Of a DNA stretch of 41,562 nucleotides, positions 32,450 to 41,545 are shown piece by piece; position 1 is the stretch's first letter; each line of letters opens with the position of its first letter. The notes beneath the pieces are model-generated. The model made no database searches. It worked only from the letters and a program-made list of their open reading frames with translations, and was not told the DNA's origin. The stretch is taken from NCBI GenBank assembly GCA_964425255.1, contig CAYRMV010000013.1, positions 1 to 41,562 on the forward strand, written 5' to 3'. This stretch comes from CAYRMV01 sp964425255. GTDB taxonomy: Bacteria > Bacteroidota > Bacteroidia > Flavobacteriales_D > Crocinitomicaceae. Made by a program: the position numbers and the translations under genes.

Positions 32450-33229
32450 TTAAATTGAATAACAAAGCCCTAAACCAAAGGTTGCAAAATGGAATCCTTT
32501 GTTTCGGCGGATCGTATAGTCCTGATCTGCTTGAGAAATGTTCTTAAAATCATCCGGCCCGCTGTAAAGACCACTCGTTGAAAAATAACTTTGTTTATCC
32601 GGGAATCCGAAATGGACCATATACTGAAAATGAAATCCTAACGTTAATTTTTTCGCTAATGGAACATGGTAATTCATTCCAAACATCAATGAAAAATAAC
32701 GTGTTGCCTTGTTTTTTTTCGTATCTATTTCAATGATGCTAGGCAATTGCGTATTGTATGTATTCCAATCTATCCGATATCGCTGATCTACCAAACGCCC
32801 AAAATGAACTCCAAATCCGAGCTCTTGTGAAAACCCTAGTGGTTGGATAGATCCCGCATTTGATAGAACCAATTTTGGCATGATATATAGTGATTTTGCA
32901 TCAAATGCTTGTAGCTTATCCACTTGAAAGTATTGTCCCCCTGTCATATCTCCATACGAGCGATAATCTTCTAGTTTGGGATTAAAAAATTCTCTTCCTA
33001 CTTCCAACTGCAAACCCAAATTACGACTCGCTTGGTAAGTAACATTTCCAGCAAAACCAAAATCATACATCCCGCTCTCGTTGCCCAACTGAAAAATCGG
33101 AATGCGGTGCAATGTGATGGCCTGAACGTATACTTTGCTTCCAAAATATCCTTTATTTTCTTGACCTAAAAGAAAGTTATAGGGTAAGAAAAACAGCAAT
33201 AAAATGGGTAAAAGAAAATTATTTTTCAT
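32450..33229 (-). CDS. Exported beta-barrel-like protein, paralogue 1
   Basis: 259 residues that I cannot assign to a named family. A signal peptide (to about residue 22, LLGQ) is followed by alternating strand-like segments: GYFGSKVYVQAITLHR, VTYQASRNLGLQLEVG and KSLYIMPKLVLSN. Later come FSQELGFGVHFG and LTLGFHFQYMVHFGFP, ending ATFGLGLCYSI. This pattern fits a small outer-membrane barrel of the OmpW/porin-like sort. It is clearly homologous along its whole length to the gene just upstream (33261-34034), so the two arose by tandem duplication. The 31-base gap suggests one transcript. Confidence 0.7.
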   Translation of the reverse strand: MKNNFLLPILLLFFLPYNFLLGQENKGYFGSKVYVQAITLHRIPIFQLGNESGMYDFGFAGNVTYQASRNLGLQLEVGREFFNPKLEDYRSYGDMTGGQYFQVDKLQAFDAKSLYIMPKLVLSNAGSIQPLGFSQELGFGVHFGRLVDQRYRIDWNTYNTQLPSIIEIDTKKNKATRYFSLMFGMNYHVPLAKKLTLGFHFQYMVHFGFPDKQSYFSTSGLYSGPDDFKNISQADQDYTIRRNKGFHFATFGLGLCYSI

Positions 33230-33260
33230 AAAAAAATTTGTTCAAAATTCAATTAATTGA

Positions 33261-34034
33261 CTAGATTGAATAACACAATCCTAGCCCGAAATTAGCGAAT
33301 TGAAATTGTCTTGAAGCTCGAATAAAGTAATCTTGCTCCAACTGATTGAAATTCGAAAAGTCATTGATATTAAAATACAGCATAGAACGTTTGTATTCAA
33401 AAGCAGGATCTCTTGGGAATTTAAAATTAGCCATAAATCTGAAATGTAAACCTAGAAGTAATTTCTTGGTTAAGGGAATATGATAATTTAGTGCATATTG
33501 AAACGATAAATTTTTAGTAGACTTGTTTTGATCAAAAGAAAATGCCGTATTTTTTGTTCCCCAAATGTAGGTAGAATTACTGTAATCTACCTGATAATCA
33601 CCCTCTTGCAGAGTCGAAAAATGAAAACCTAACCCAATTTCATGGGACAATCCAAGTGGTTGCATTTTCGAATTTGATATAACTAATTTTGGCATTATAT
33701 AGTTTGATTTCGCCCTAAACGGTTCAACATTATAAACTGTAAAATTATTATAATTAAACCGAGATGGAGCTACCATGAAATTATCAGTTCCAACTTCTAA
33801 TTGAAGTCCAGTTGTACGAGAAAATTGATATGTTGCACTAAATGCCATTCCAAAATTATATAATTTCCAATCCTCACCGTCATTTAAAAAAAAGGGAATC
33901 AAATCAAGACGGTGTAGCGTTATTGCTTTTACATATATTTTACTTCCAAAATATCCTTTGTACTCTTGTGCATTGGAAACATTAGAAACGAAAATCATCC
34001 AGGTTAAAAGCGATAAAATTATTATTTTATTCAT
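33261..34034 (-). CDS. Exported beta-barrel-like protein, paralogue 2
   Basis: 257 residues. The start is placed at 34034 (MNKIIILSLLTWMIFVSNVS), which gives a proper signal peptide; the alternative at 34070 adds a charged extension. Shared blocks with paralogue 1 are KGYFGSKIYVKAITLHR, TTGLQLEVG, NYIMPKLVISN, SHEIGLGFHFS, YHIPLTKKLLLGLHF and ANFGLGLCYSI. Differences concentrate between strands, where surface loops would be. The function is unknown. It lies upstream of paralogue 1 and downstream of the M48 peptidase on the same strand, separated from the latter by 110 bases. Confidence 0.7.
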   Translation of the reverse strand: MNKIIILSLLTWMIFVSNVSNAQEYKGYFGSKIYVKAITLHRLDLIPFFLNDGEDWKLYNFGMAFSATYQFSRTTGLQLEVGTDNFMVAPSRFNYNNFTVYNVEPFRAKSNYIMPKLVISNSKMQPLGLSHEIGLGFHFSTLQEGDYQVDYSNSTYIWGTKNTAFSFDQNKSTKNLSFQYALNYHIPLTKKLLLGLHFRFMANFKFPRDPAFEYKRSMLYFNINDFSNFNQLEQDYFIRASRQFQFANFGLGLCYSI

Positions 34035-34144
34035 AAAATCAACTTGTATAATGTTTGAAAAAAGTTTCAATTTCTGTCATTTAATCTTAGAAAACGAAAG
34101 TGAAATGATATTGAAACTGAAACATTGACTCAAAACTGAAATAT

Positions 34145-36370
34145 TTATTTAGGTTGTGTTTTTAATTGAGCTAAAACTTCATAAACATAAGCACTAATAG
34201 AAACTTTGTTTAGCGAATTATTAAACACATATTCATTTGCTTTTACAATCTGGCCTTTATTCAAATCCATCACGACAACGTTTAGTTCCGTATTAGGAGC
34301 ATTGAATAAAATATAAGGGATAGAAATTGCCAAAATTGGAGGGATAAAAATTCCATAAACAATTGCAATACCTAAATTATCAGCTTCGAATCTATGTTCT
34401 AACAAAGAAAAAACTACTTTATCTGTTCCATAATTATTCTTTATTTCATCTAACATATCAAAGTCTACTGGAAAAACATCGATGTCATCATTTTCTGAAA
34501 TTTGACCTAAATAATTAAACAAAATAGCTCTCTCATTATATGCGCTTGTACCTTGGTCTACTAGAGTTGAAGTACTTAAAACAGTAACATTCATGTCTAA
34601 ATCTTCTGCATTTTCTTTAACAGCATCGATGTAAACTTCAGCTAGTTTTTCTGATTTTATTTGATCGACCTCATTCTTTTTAATTTTGTAAACAATTGGT
34701 TCAACAACAATTAAATTTGATTCTCCGATTTGAAGTACTTCTTTGTTTTTTTGCTTTCTTGCTTTTTTCTTTTCTGAATTTGAAAGAGCATCCCATTCGT
34801 CCTCTTTTTTCTTCTTTTCATCGATTTTCTCTTTTTTCTCTCGATAAACTTTCAAAAAAGACTCTTGTTGAATCATATCACCAAGTGCGTATAAATAGTA
34901 ATTAGACTCATCAAAATTATTTGGATCTTCAACGTTTTTCTTACTTTGAATTTTTTCATATTTGCTTAATTCTGTCTTTACTTCTGGAGTTGTTTTAACA
35001 GTATCTTCTTTTGAATTAAATTTATTAAGAGCTTCATTATAATTCATTTTAGAGAATGAATTTACGTCAATTTTATCTGTACTTGCAAAAGTGTAAATCA
35101 TTCGGTCGTAAACAGCCGAAATTTCTCTATCATTAGGGAATTTTTTGTGCAGATCATATACTATTCTCAAAGCAATTGTGGAAACTTCTTCTTTTTTTAG
35201 TTCCTTCAAAAAGAAATGTACAGTTGAAATTTCACCTTCAAGTTCGGAAGTTTTTAATAAATGTTTGGAAAGTGAATTTTCTAAACGATGTTGAGCAATT
35301 CCTAACCATGTTTTCGCTTTCATTCGTTGAAGGTAAATCGAGTTTGGATAATCTTTTTCCAAAAGAAAAATGGAATACAATGCATCTCCAAATTTCAAAT
35401 CATTCAAATCAGTACGAACACTTTCAAAACGGCAAATCATCCGAATTTCTTGAAAACGCTCCAAGGATAGCGGATTTGCATTTGTACCCCATTGAGCATA
35501 ATTTGAAATTGTTTCTTGCATTTTTTCTTTTCGTCTCTTTATATTAGGATGCGAACTTTTACTATCGTCCTCATCTTCAACAGCCTTAATTGGATATTTT
35601 TCGGTTGGAAATTTTGAAGTCGGAATAAATAAGTTCTCCGTATTTAAATAATCTTTAGGAAATTCTACTTCATCGAAAGGTAAGTACGAATACATCAGAA
35701 CGTCAAAAGTTGGTAAAATTTCACTTTTTGGATATCCAGCTGCTTGATATAACTCCAAGCCTTTAACATCAGCTTCAAACTCTTTTTCTTTCGAGTATTT
35801 ACTTAATTCTTGAATTCTTTTAGAGTAATTTCTAGACTCGAGCTTCATATTATACGATTCTAAAACATGTTTTTCAGTGTAATGGCAAATTTCATGGGCC
35901 AAAACAAGTGCAAGTTGTGCTTCACTTGTAAGCTGAGCAATTAAACCCGTTGTCACAAAAACAATCCCTTGATCCGTTGAAAACGCATTTGTTTCATTCG
36001 ACTTTAACGTGTAAAAACGGAGTTTACCCTGCAAGTCAGTTCGGTTTTTCAATAAATTATTTGCAACTTGATTCACATATTTTGAAACTTCATCACCATA
36101 AACTACAAGTCCTGAATGTAAAATCCCATCTATCGAATAATGAATTCCTTCCAAGAAAATTTTTTCTCTTTTTGAATTCAAATCTTCTCGTTTTGTGCCT
36201 TTATCATCTGAAATTTTTTGATATGTAGGTTTAGTAAAATCATCAGGGATAACACCACTCGATAAAAGAGGTCGGTAATTATTAAAATCAACCTGACTAA
36301 AACCTGAAAATGCCACTAGAAAAAAGGCGAAGAATAGGTTTTTTTGAATTTTAAATTGAATTTTAAACAT
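34145..36370 (-). CDS. Exported M48-family zinc metallopeptidase with a long C-terminal extension
   Basis: 741 residues. A signal peptide (to ~26, FSGFSQ) is followed by an M48 peptidase domain (~70-260). The zinc motif is HEICH (159-163), and the probable third ligand is Glu197 in EFEADVKG. The upstream TNAFSTDQGIVFVTTGLI is typical of M48/BepA-like enzymes. BepA proteins survey outer-membrane assembly. The extension (~300-741) has a lysine-rich, coiled-coil-like block (EKKEKIDEKKKKEDEW) and, near 680-700, a hydrophobic stretch (AIVYGIFIPPILAISIPYIL). A soluble tail follows. I do not recognise the extension. It follows the SGNH hydrolase by 14 bases, so the two form an operon. Confidence 0.8.
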   Translation of the reverse strand: MFKIQFKIQKNLFFAFFLVAFSGFSQVDFNNYRPLLSSGVIPDDFTKPTYQKISDDKGTKREDLNSKREKIFLEGIHYSIDGILHSGLVVYGDEVSKYVNQVANNLLKNRTDLQGKLRFYTLKSNETNAFSTDQGIVFVTTGLIAQLTSEAQLALVLAHEICHYTEKHVLESYNMKLESRNYSKRIQELSKYSKEKEFEADVKGLELYQAAGYPKSEILPTFDVLMYSYLPFDEVEFPKDYLNTENLFIPTSKFPTEKYPIKAVEDEDDSKSSHPNIKRRKEKMQETISNYAQWGTNANPLSLERFQEIRMICRFESVRTDLNDLKFGDALYSIFLLEKDYPNSIYLQRMKAKTWLGIAQHRLENSLSKHLLKTSELEGEISTVHFFLKELKKEEVSTIALRIVYDLHKKFPNDREISAVYDRMIYTFASTDKIDVNSFSKMNYNEALNKFNSKEDTVKTTPEVKTELSKYEKIQSKKNVEDPNNFDESNYYLYALGDMIQQESFLKVYREKKEKIDEKKKKEDEWDALSNSEKKKARKQKNKEVLQIGESNLIVVEPIVYKIKKNEVDQIKSEKLAEVYIDAVKENAEDLDMNVTVLSTSTLVDQGTSAYNERAILFNYLGQISENDDIDVFPVDFDMLDEIKNNYGTDKVVFSLLEHRFEADNLGIAIVYGIFIPPILAISIPYILFNAPNTELNVVVMDLNKGQIVKANEYVFNNSLNKVSISAYVYEVLAQLKTQPK

Positions 36371-36384
36371 GCTAGATTTACATT

Positions 36385-37374
36385 TTATAGATTTATTTTT
36401 CTTTCATATACAACTTCATCACATCCCTCACGGACAATTTGACGAATTGTATAAGTTCCTTTTTCTTTGTATTCGTGTTCAATTTGATTTCCAACTATTT
36501 TCATTCCATCTCCCAAATCCCATTCAACGAAAGCAGCATGTTGTGCACGGCTGTCAATTTGGACTTTTTTTCCATTGATTGTGACATCAAATCCGGGAAT
36601 GATTTTTTTATTTTTTGGAATAAAACGCCATTGATTTAAATTGTTTAAAACAATTTGTGAAGCATTCCATTCAATAATTTGTCTTTCTTCGGGTGTTAAT
36701 TTGACTTGGATTCCATTTCCGAGTGGACTTTCCCCAAAAATCGTAGCAAAATGAGTGCAAGCAGAAATATATGACCCTGCTAAACTTGGGTGTTGATTGT
36801 CTGGATCATATAAATTTAATCCGCTGTAATTAGATCTAACCGTTTTCCAAACTTCCCCCACAGGACTAACTCGCGCATTCAAAAAGTCGGCAAAACGCAT
36901 GTATTGATTTTTTACACGAAATTGCATGGAATCATAACTGGAAATGGGTGCCCATTTTGGATTTCCGTATTTATATCCCCAAGTCATATACAATACAACT
37001 TGCGTACATGGATTATTTGCTCGAATACTATCTACAATTTGTTTTGCGAAAGGCAAGGTTTGTTTTTCTACTTTTGAGTCAGGTTGAGCAAGTTCATTGC
37101 TATGTCCTTGAATGATTACATAATCCCATTTTCGAGAACGAATAGTGGCATACGTTTCCTTTTGAGAAGCGTGATATTCAAAGTTTTTCCCCCCTTCAAC
37201 AACCGTGTCAACGTACATTTTATGTCCTTTTGCCTCAGCAATTTGGCGGAACATAGTTGGCATATCGTTCATAAAAGTGAAACTATTCCCAATGAATAGA
37301 ACGGAAGTTTCTTGTTGTGACCAACTTAAAGAAGTAAACATGGACATACAAAAGAGAACAAATAGATTTTTCAT
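36385..37374 (-). CDS. Exported SGNH/GDSL-type hydrolase with C-terminal PKD-like domain
   Basis: 329 residues. A signal peptide (to ~19) is followed by an SGNH fold, probably the DUF4886-like branch. Block I is LFIGNSFTFMND with the nucleophile Ser31. Block III is IIQGHSNE, and block V is DPDNQHPSLAGSYI with Asp192 and His195. Family enzymes are esterases or sugar deacetylases; the substrate here is not evident. Residues ~255-329 look like a PKD-type domain (FVEWDLGDGMKIVG, then YKEKGTYTIRQIV), without the T9SS sorting tail. The gene heads an operon with the M48 peptidase. Its PKD tail suggests binding to polysaccharide or protein at the cell surface (inference). Confidence 0.82.
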   Translation of the reverse strand: MKNLFVLFCMSMFTSLSWSQQETSVLFIGNSFTFMNDMPTMFRQIAEAKGHKMYVDTVVEGGKNFEYHASQKETYATIRSRKWDYVIIQGHSNELAQPDSKVEKQTLPFAKQIVDSIRANNPCTQVVLYMTWGYKYGNPKWAPISSYDSMQFRVKNQYMRFADFLNARVSPVGEVWKTVRSNYSGLNLYDPDNQHPSLAGSYISACTHFATIFGESPLGNGIQVKLTPEERQIIEWNASQIVLNNLNQWRFIPKNKKIIPGFDVTINGKKVQIDSRAQHAAFVEWDLGDGMKIVGNQIEHEYKEKGTYTIRQIVREGCDEVVYERKINL

Positions 37375-37490
37375 TAGTTTTATTCGTGTTTTACCCGTAA
37401 ATCGAGATACAAAGAAATTGAAAATTTAGGTAATTTGAATCAAAAATACATTATATCCTTGAATTGACTCAGTTTTCAACCATTTTTTTG

Positions 37491-37498
37491 TAATTTTC
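37491..37498 (+). promoter_or_regulatory. Near-consensus -7 element upstream of the FG-GAP gene
   Basis: TAATTTTC has one mismatch to TAnnTTTG and lies 22 bases before the ATG. A TTG sits 24 bases upstream (37464-37466), a little far for a -33 element. Confidence 0.35.
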
Positions 37499-37519
37499 GT
37501 CATTCTAGGAAACAAGTTT

Positions 37520-39745
37520 ATGCGATTTTTACTTTTCATTTTTTGTTTAACTTCCTCTGCTCTAAATGCTCAATTTCTTTTTGATCGAAATGACTCTATT
37601 CCAGTAAGAGTTGGTAATGATACCTTGAATATGCCTTGGGCAGGAGGATTGAATTATGTACAATTCTCAGACATTGACTTCGATTTTGATGGAGATATGG
37701 ATTTGTTTGTATTCGATCGAAGCAAGGATAACATTCGCTTATTTGAACAAAGAAACAATCCCAACCCTCATTATTATCCCGTTTCAAATGCTAAGAATTT
37801 TTTTCCAAATGAAATCCGTTACCGCGTATTTTTAGGCGATTTTAACCAAGACGGAAAAAACGATCTATTTACTTATGGAATTGGAGGTGTAAAAGTGTAT
37901 AAAAACATTGGAAATTCAGAACAAGGACTCCAATGGGAATTGGCTACAAATTTGATTTTATCGGATTATAATGGAACAAAATCCAATTTATATGTAAGTT
38001 CAAGTGATATACCAGCAATTATTGATGTTGATTTTGATGGCGATTTAGATATTTTAACTTTTCATATCGGTGGACAGCGAGTTGAATATCACCAAAATCA
38101 GAGTCAAGAATTGTATGGACATTCTGATTCATTGACTTTTGTATTAAAAAACGAATGTTGGGGAAAATTTACAGAAGATGCAAACAACAATTCAGTAACA
38201 TTAAATGACCCAAATAATCCATGTTCAAGTGGTAACATTCCGAATCCTGAGCTTCCCACTATTGAACCAGATTCGCGCGAAGAACGCCATGCAGGGTCCA
38301 CTCTACTCGCTTTGGACTACGATCATTCTGGCGTTTACGATTTAATTCTTGGCGATGTCGCACACGAAAACTTAACTTTACTCATAAATGGTGGCGATGA
38401 ACCGAATACGAATTCCGCCATGATCAGTCAAGATAATAATTTTCCATCCAACACAACTCCAGTCAGCATGCAACTTTTTCCAGCTGCATTTTATGTGGAT
38501 GTTGATTTTGATCATGTGAAAGATTTAATTGTAGGAGCCAATGCCAAAGGAGTTTCACAAAATGAAAGAAGTGTTTACTTATACAAAAACTTAGGTGAAA
38601 ATGATGAACCTATTTTTTCATTTCGATCTAAAAATTTTCTTCAGGGTGAAATGATAGACAATGGATTCGCATCTTTCCCAACCTTTTCTGATATAAATAA
38701 TGATGGAAAACCCGATTTAATTGTCGGTAATTTTTATCGTTACAAAGAAGTTCTTGCGAAAGAAAGTACTTGGAGTTTGTATCGAAATACGGGGGATTTT
38801 ACAGATCCGTTTTTCACCTTTGTTGATTCCGATTTTCTGACACTTTCTCAACAATCTTGGGGTTTGAGAACGATTCCTGCGTTTGGAGATATGGATCAAG
38901 ACGGAGACGACGATTTGTTTTTAGGTTTAGAAAACGGAACCATATCTTACCGAGAAAATATTGCTTCCAGTGGAATGCCAGCCCAATTTGCCAGTCCAAT
39001 AAATACTTTTTTTGATAATCAAAATCAAGTGATTTCAGCAGGTTCGTACGCGTTTCCGCAAATTTTCGATTTGAATCAGGATGGGAGAAATGATTTGATT
39101 ATTGGGAAAAAAACGGGTGAAATTATGTACTATGAAAATGTTGGTATAGGTGGAAATGTGGAATTGGAACTAAAAAATGATCAATTAGGAGGTATAGATC
39201 TAGCTCCAACAAATCCAGAAGGTTTTGCTGCTCCCCATTTTTTTCGATGGCAAGATACCACCTACTTACTTTTAGGCGGGATTGATGGTAAATTACGTTT
39301 TTACAAGGGGATTGATGAACATTTAGAATTAGGTGATACATTTCAATTGGTCACTTCCTCTTTTCGAAATATTGATGTAGAAGCATACAGCACATGCTGG
39401 GTAAATGATGTGGACAATGATGGAAAACTAAATTTATTCGTTGGTGGAGATTTGGGAGGGATTATGCATTTTGAACACAATCCTTCCAGTACACTTTCAG
39501 TAGATAAATGGAACGATATTGAATTTCAATTGTATCCTAATCCCAGTGCAGGAAACTTTTATATTTTAACTGAATATGGGGAAAAAACAATCCGAATATT
39601 CGACCAAACTGGAAAACTGATATTAGAGACCGGTACAATTGAACCAAAAATTGAGCTTTCCCTTTCCCTTCAAAACCCTGGCATGTACTTTATACAATGC
39701 GTTACACCAAATGGAATTTCCACACGTAAACTACTGAAATTATAG
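37520..39745 (+). CDS. FG-GAP/VCBS repeat protein with T9SS type A sorting domain
   Basis: 741 residues. A signal peptide ends near residue 19 (LNAQ). The body is a beta-propeller of FG-GAP/VCBS repeats, each with a calcium-binding loop such as DFDFDGDMDLFVFD and DFNQDGKNDLF. Others include DVDFDGDLDILTF, DINNDGKPDLIVGN, DMDQDGDDDLFLGL and DVDNDGKLNLFVGG, about nine in total. The C-terminal ~75 residues, beginning FQLYPNPSAGNFYIL and ending ISTRKLLKL, are the type A Por secretion tail. It is therefore a secreted or surface-anchored calcium-dependent propeller, probably for adhesion or carbohydrate binding. One loop (DYDHSGVYDLILGD) is less canonical. Confidence 0.9.
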   Translation: MRFLLFIFCLTSSALNAQFLFDRNDSIPVRVGNDTLNMPWAGGLNYVQFSDIDFDFDGDMDLFVFDRSKDNIRLFEQRNNPNPHYYPVSNAKNFFPNEIRYRVFLGDFNQDGKNDLFTYGIGGVKVYKNIGNSEQGLQWELATNLILSDYNGTKSNLYVSSSDIPAIIDVDFDGDLDILTFHIGGQRVEYHQNQSQELYGHSDSLTFVLKNECWGKFTEDANNNSVTLNDPNNPCSSGNIPNPELPTIEPDSREERHAGSTLLALDYDHSGVYDLILGDVAHENLTLLINGGDEPNTNSAMISQDNNFPSNTTPVSMQLFPAAFYVDVDFDHVKDLIVGANAKGVSQNERSVYLYKNLGENDEPIFSFRSKNFLQGEMIDNGFASFPTFSDINNDGKPDLIVGNFYRYKEVLAKESTWSLYRNTGDFTDPFFTFVDSDFLTLSQQSWGLRTIPAFGDMDQDGDDDLFLGLENGTISYRENIASSGMPAQFASPINTFFDNQNQVISAGSYAFPQIFDLNQDGRNDLIIGKKTGEIMYYENVGIGGNVELELKNDQLGGIDLAPTNPEGFAAPHFFRWQDTTYLLLGGIDGKLRFYKGIDEHLELGDTFQLVTSSFRNIDVEAYSTCWVNDVDNDGKLNLFVGGDLGGIMHFEHNPSSTLSVDKWNDIEFQLYPNPSAGNFYILTEYGEKTIRIFDQTGKLILETGTIEPKIELSLSLQNPGMYFIQCVTPNGISTRKLLKL

Positions 39746-39813
39746 CACATAAAACCTGATAAAAGTCAGTTTTCCAAGTGACAAATGTGGCATACTAATT
39801 TAGCGGACTTGTG

Positions 39814-39821
39814 TAGCTTTG
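39814..39821 (+). promoter_or_regulatory. -7 element upstream of the MBL-rhodanese gene
   Basis: TAGCTTTG is an exact match 28 bases before the ATG at 39849. It overlaps the alternative ATG at 39819, which supports the later start. Confidence 0.5.
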
Positions 39822-39848
39822 TTTCATAAAAATTCAAATTTACAAGTC

Positions 39849-41258
39849 ATGAAAGTAGAACAAATTTACACAGGATGTATTGCACACGCAGCGTATTATT
39901 TAGAAAACAATGGAGAAGCAGCGATTTTTGATCCATTGCGAGAAGTTCAACCATACATTGATAAAGCCAAAGCCGATGGTGCAAAAATAAAATATGTTTT
40001 TGAAACCCATTTTCATGCAGATTTTGTTTCTGGGCATTTAGATTTAGCAAAAAAAGAAGGCGCGACTATTGTTTATGGTCCAACTGCAAAACCAGGATTT
40101 GATGCGCATGTAGCAACCGATGGAGAATTATTTCAAGTGGGTAATTACACAGTCAAAGCGATTCATACACCTGGCCACACCATGGAAAGTACAACCTATT
40201 TACTCATCGATGAAAACGGAGACGAGCATGGAATAATTACAGGTGACACTTTGTTTATTGGTGATGTCGGCCGACCTGATTTGGCTCAACATGTTATTGC
40301 TGATTTGACAGAAGAAAAATTGGCTTCTCATTTGTTTGATTCACTTCGTACTAAAATAATGCCGCTTTCTGATGAATTAATCGTGTATCCAAATCATGGA
40401 GCCGGTTCAGCATGCGGAAAAAAAATGAGCAAAGAAACGACCGATACACTTGGGAATCAAAAGGCAACTAATTATGCTTTACGTTCAGATATGACACGTG
40501 AAGAATTCATTCAAGAGTTATTAACTGGTTTGACCACGCCTCCAGGTTATTTCCCGAAAAATGTACTTATGAATATTCAAGGGTATGACAGCTTAGATAC
40601 AATCATGGAGAGAGCGGTTAGACCTATGTCACCAGAAACTTTCGAACTAGTTGCAAATGAAACAGGAGCTTTGATTTTAGATACACGTGATGCAGAAGTA
40701 TTTTCAAAAGGATTTATTCCTAATTCAATCAACATTGGAATCGATGGTAATTTTGCCATGTGGGTCGGTGAAATGATTCCAGATATAAAACAAGAAATTT
40801 TACTTGTAACAGAACCTGGTCGTGAAAAAGAATCCATCATTCGATTAGCACGAGTTGGATATGATTTTGCAATCGGTTATCTAGAGGGCGGATATTCATT
40901 GTGGGAAAAATCAAATAAAGAGGTTGATTCCATACAAAGAATGGATGCGGAAGAATTTGAAAAAGTAGCTAACGAATATCCCGTTTTTGATGTACGTAAG
41001 AAAAGCGAATACGATTCGGAACATTTGATAAACGCAAAGAATGTATCATTAAATCAAATCAATCAACATTTAGCAGAATTCCCTAAAGACAAACCTTTTG
41101 TGATTCATTGCGCTGGAGGATATCGAAGTATGATCGCAGCATCTATCTTGAAACAAAGAGGTTGGGATCAAGTAATCGATATTCGAGGTGGATTTTCTGA
41201 GTTAACCAAAACCTCACTTCCAAAAACTGAATATGTTTGTCCATCTACTCTTTTGTAA
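39849..41258 (+). CDS. MBL-fold hydrolase with two rhodanese domains (persulfide dioxygenase-like)
   Basis: 469 residues, likely cytoplasmic. The metallo-beta-lactamase domain (~1-240) has ETHFHADF with His54, His56 and Asp58, then HTPGHT (His110) and TGDTLFIGDVGRPDLA (Asp133). Phe59 replaces the usual second-site His, which fits a mononuclear iron centre as in ETHE1-type persulfide dioxygenases. A first rhodanese domain (~270-365) lacks a catalytic Cys (LVTEPGREKES). A second (~378-469) keeps it at Cys421 in HCAGGYRS. Enzymes with this layout oxidise persulfides and move sulfane sulfur. The start at 39849 gives the family N-terminus MKVEQIYTG. A hairpin terminator follows. Confidence 0.9.
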   Translation: MKVEQIYTGCIAHAAYYLENNGEAAIFDPLREVQPYIDKAKADGAKIKYVFETHFHADFVSGHLDLAKKEGATIVYGPTAKPGFDAHVATDGELFQVGNYTVKAIHTPGHTMESTTYLLIDENGDEHGIITGDTLFIGDVGRPDLAQHVIADLTEEKLASHLFDSLRTKIMPLSDELIVYPNHGAGSACGKKMSKETTDTLGNQKATNYALRSDMTREEFIQELLTGLTTPPGYFPKNVLMNIQGYDSLDTIMERAVRPMSPETFELVANETGALILDTRDAEVFSKGFIPNSINIGIDGNFAMWVGEMIPDIKQEILLVTEPGREKESIIRLARVGYDFAIGYLEGGYSLWEKSNKEVDSIQRMDAEEFEKVANEYPVFDVRKKSEYDSEHLINAKNVSLNQINQHLAEFPKDKPFVIHCAGGYRSMIAASILKQRGWDQVIDIRGGFSELTKTSLPKTEYVCPSTLL

Positions 41259-41284
41259 ATCGCTGGATCAAAATAGATTATAAG

Positions 41285-41316
41285 AAGGAAGTCAAAGAAA
41301 TTTGGCTTCCTTTTTT
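41285..41316 (+). terminator. Terminator after the MBL-rhodanese gene
   Basis: A 12-bp stem (41285-41296 with 41301-41312, one G-U pair) with a GAAA loop is followed by six T. Confidence 0.85.
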
Positions 41317-41354
41317 GATTGACGGTTTATTAAAATGTAAAATACATAGTAAAA

Positions 41355-41383
41355 TCAGCTGCTTAAAGGTTGCATAACCGTTA
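41355..41383 (+). repeat. 29-bp non-coding repeat, copy 1
   Basis: 26 of 29 bases match copy 2 at 41517-41545. It contains an interrupted dyad, GGTT-GCAT-AACC. The surrounding 41317-41562 region holds no credible gene. Confidence 0.7.
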
Positions 41384-41516
41384 TCAAACTTCTTTATAAA
41401 CTAATATATTGGGTGGTTCTATGGCTGTGATGAATGATTAAAAAATTTTATTTGATAGAATCGAGAGGATAAATTGTGATTGTAGGAATATAGAATATGA
41501 TAAAACTCCAGTAGAT

Positions 41517-41545
41517 TCAACTACTTAAAGGTTGCTTAACCGTTA
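41517..41545 (+). repeat. 29-bp non-coding repeat, copy 2
   Basis: It lies exactly 162 bases from copy 1 and has the dyad GGTT-GCTT-AACC. It is followed by GTTAAACAACGG near the window end, so further copies may lie beyond. Confidence 0.7.

Noticed and set aside
34114..34141. Direct repeat AAACTGAAA (34114-34122 and 34133-34141) near the M48 stop
   Set aside because: Short, AT-rich and without dyad or T run; not distinguishable from chance.
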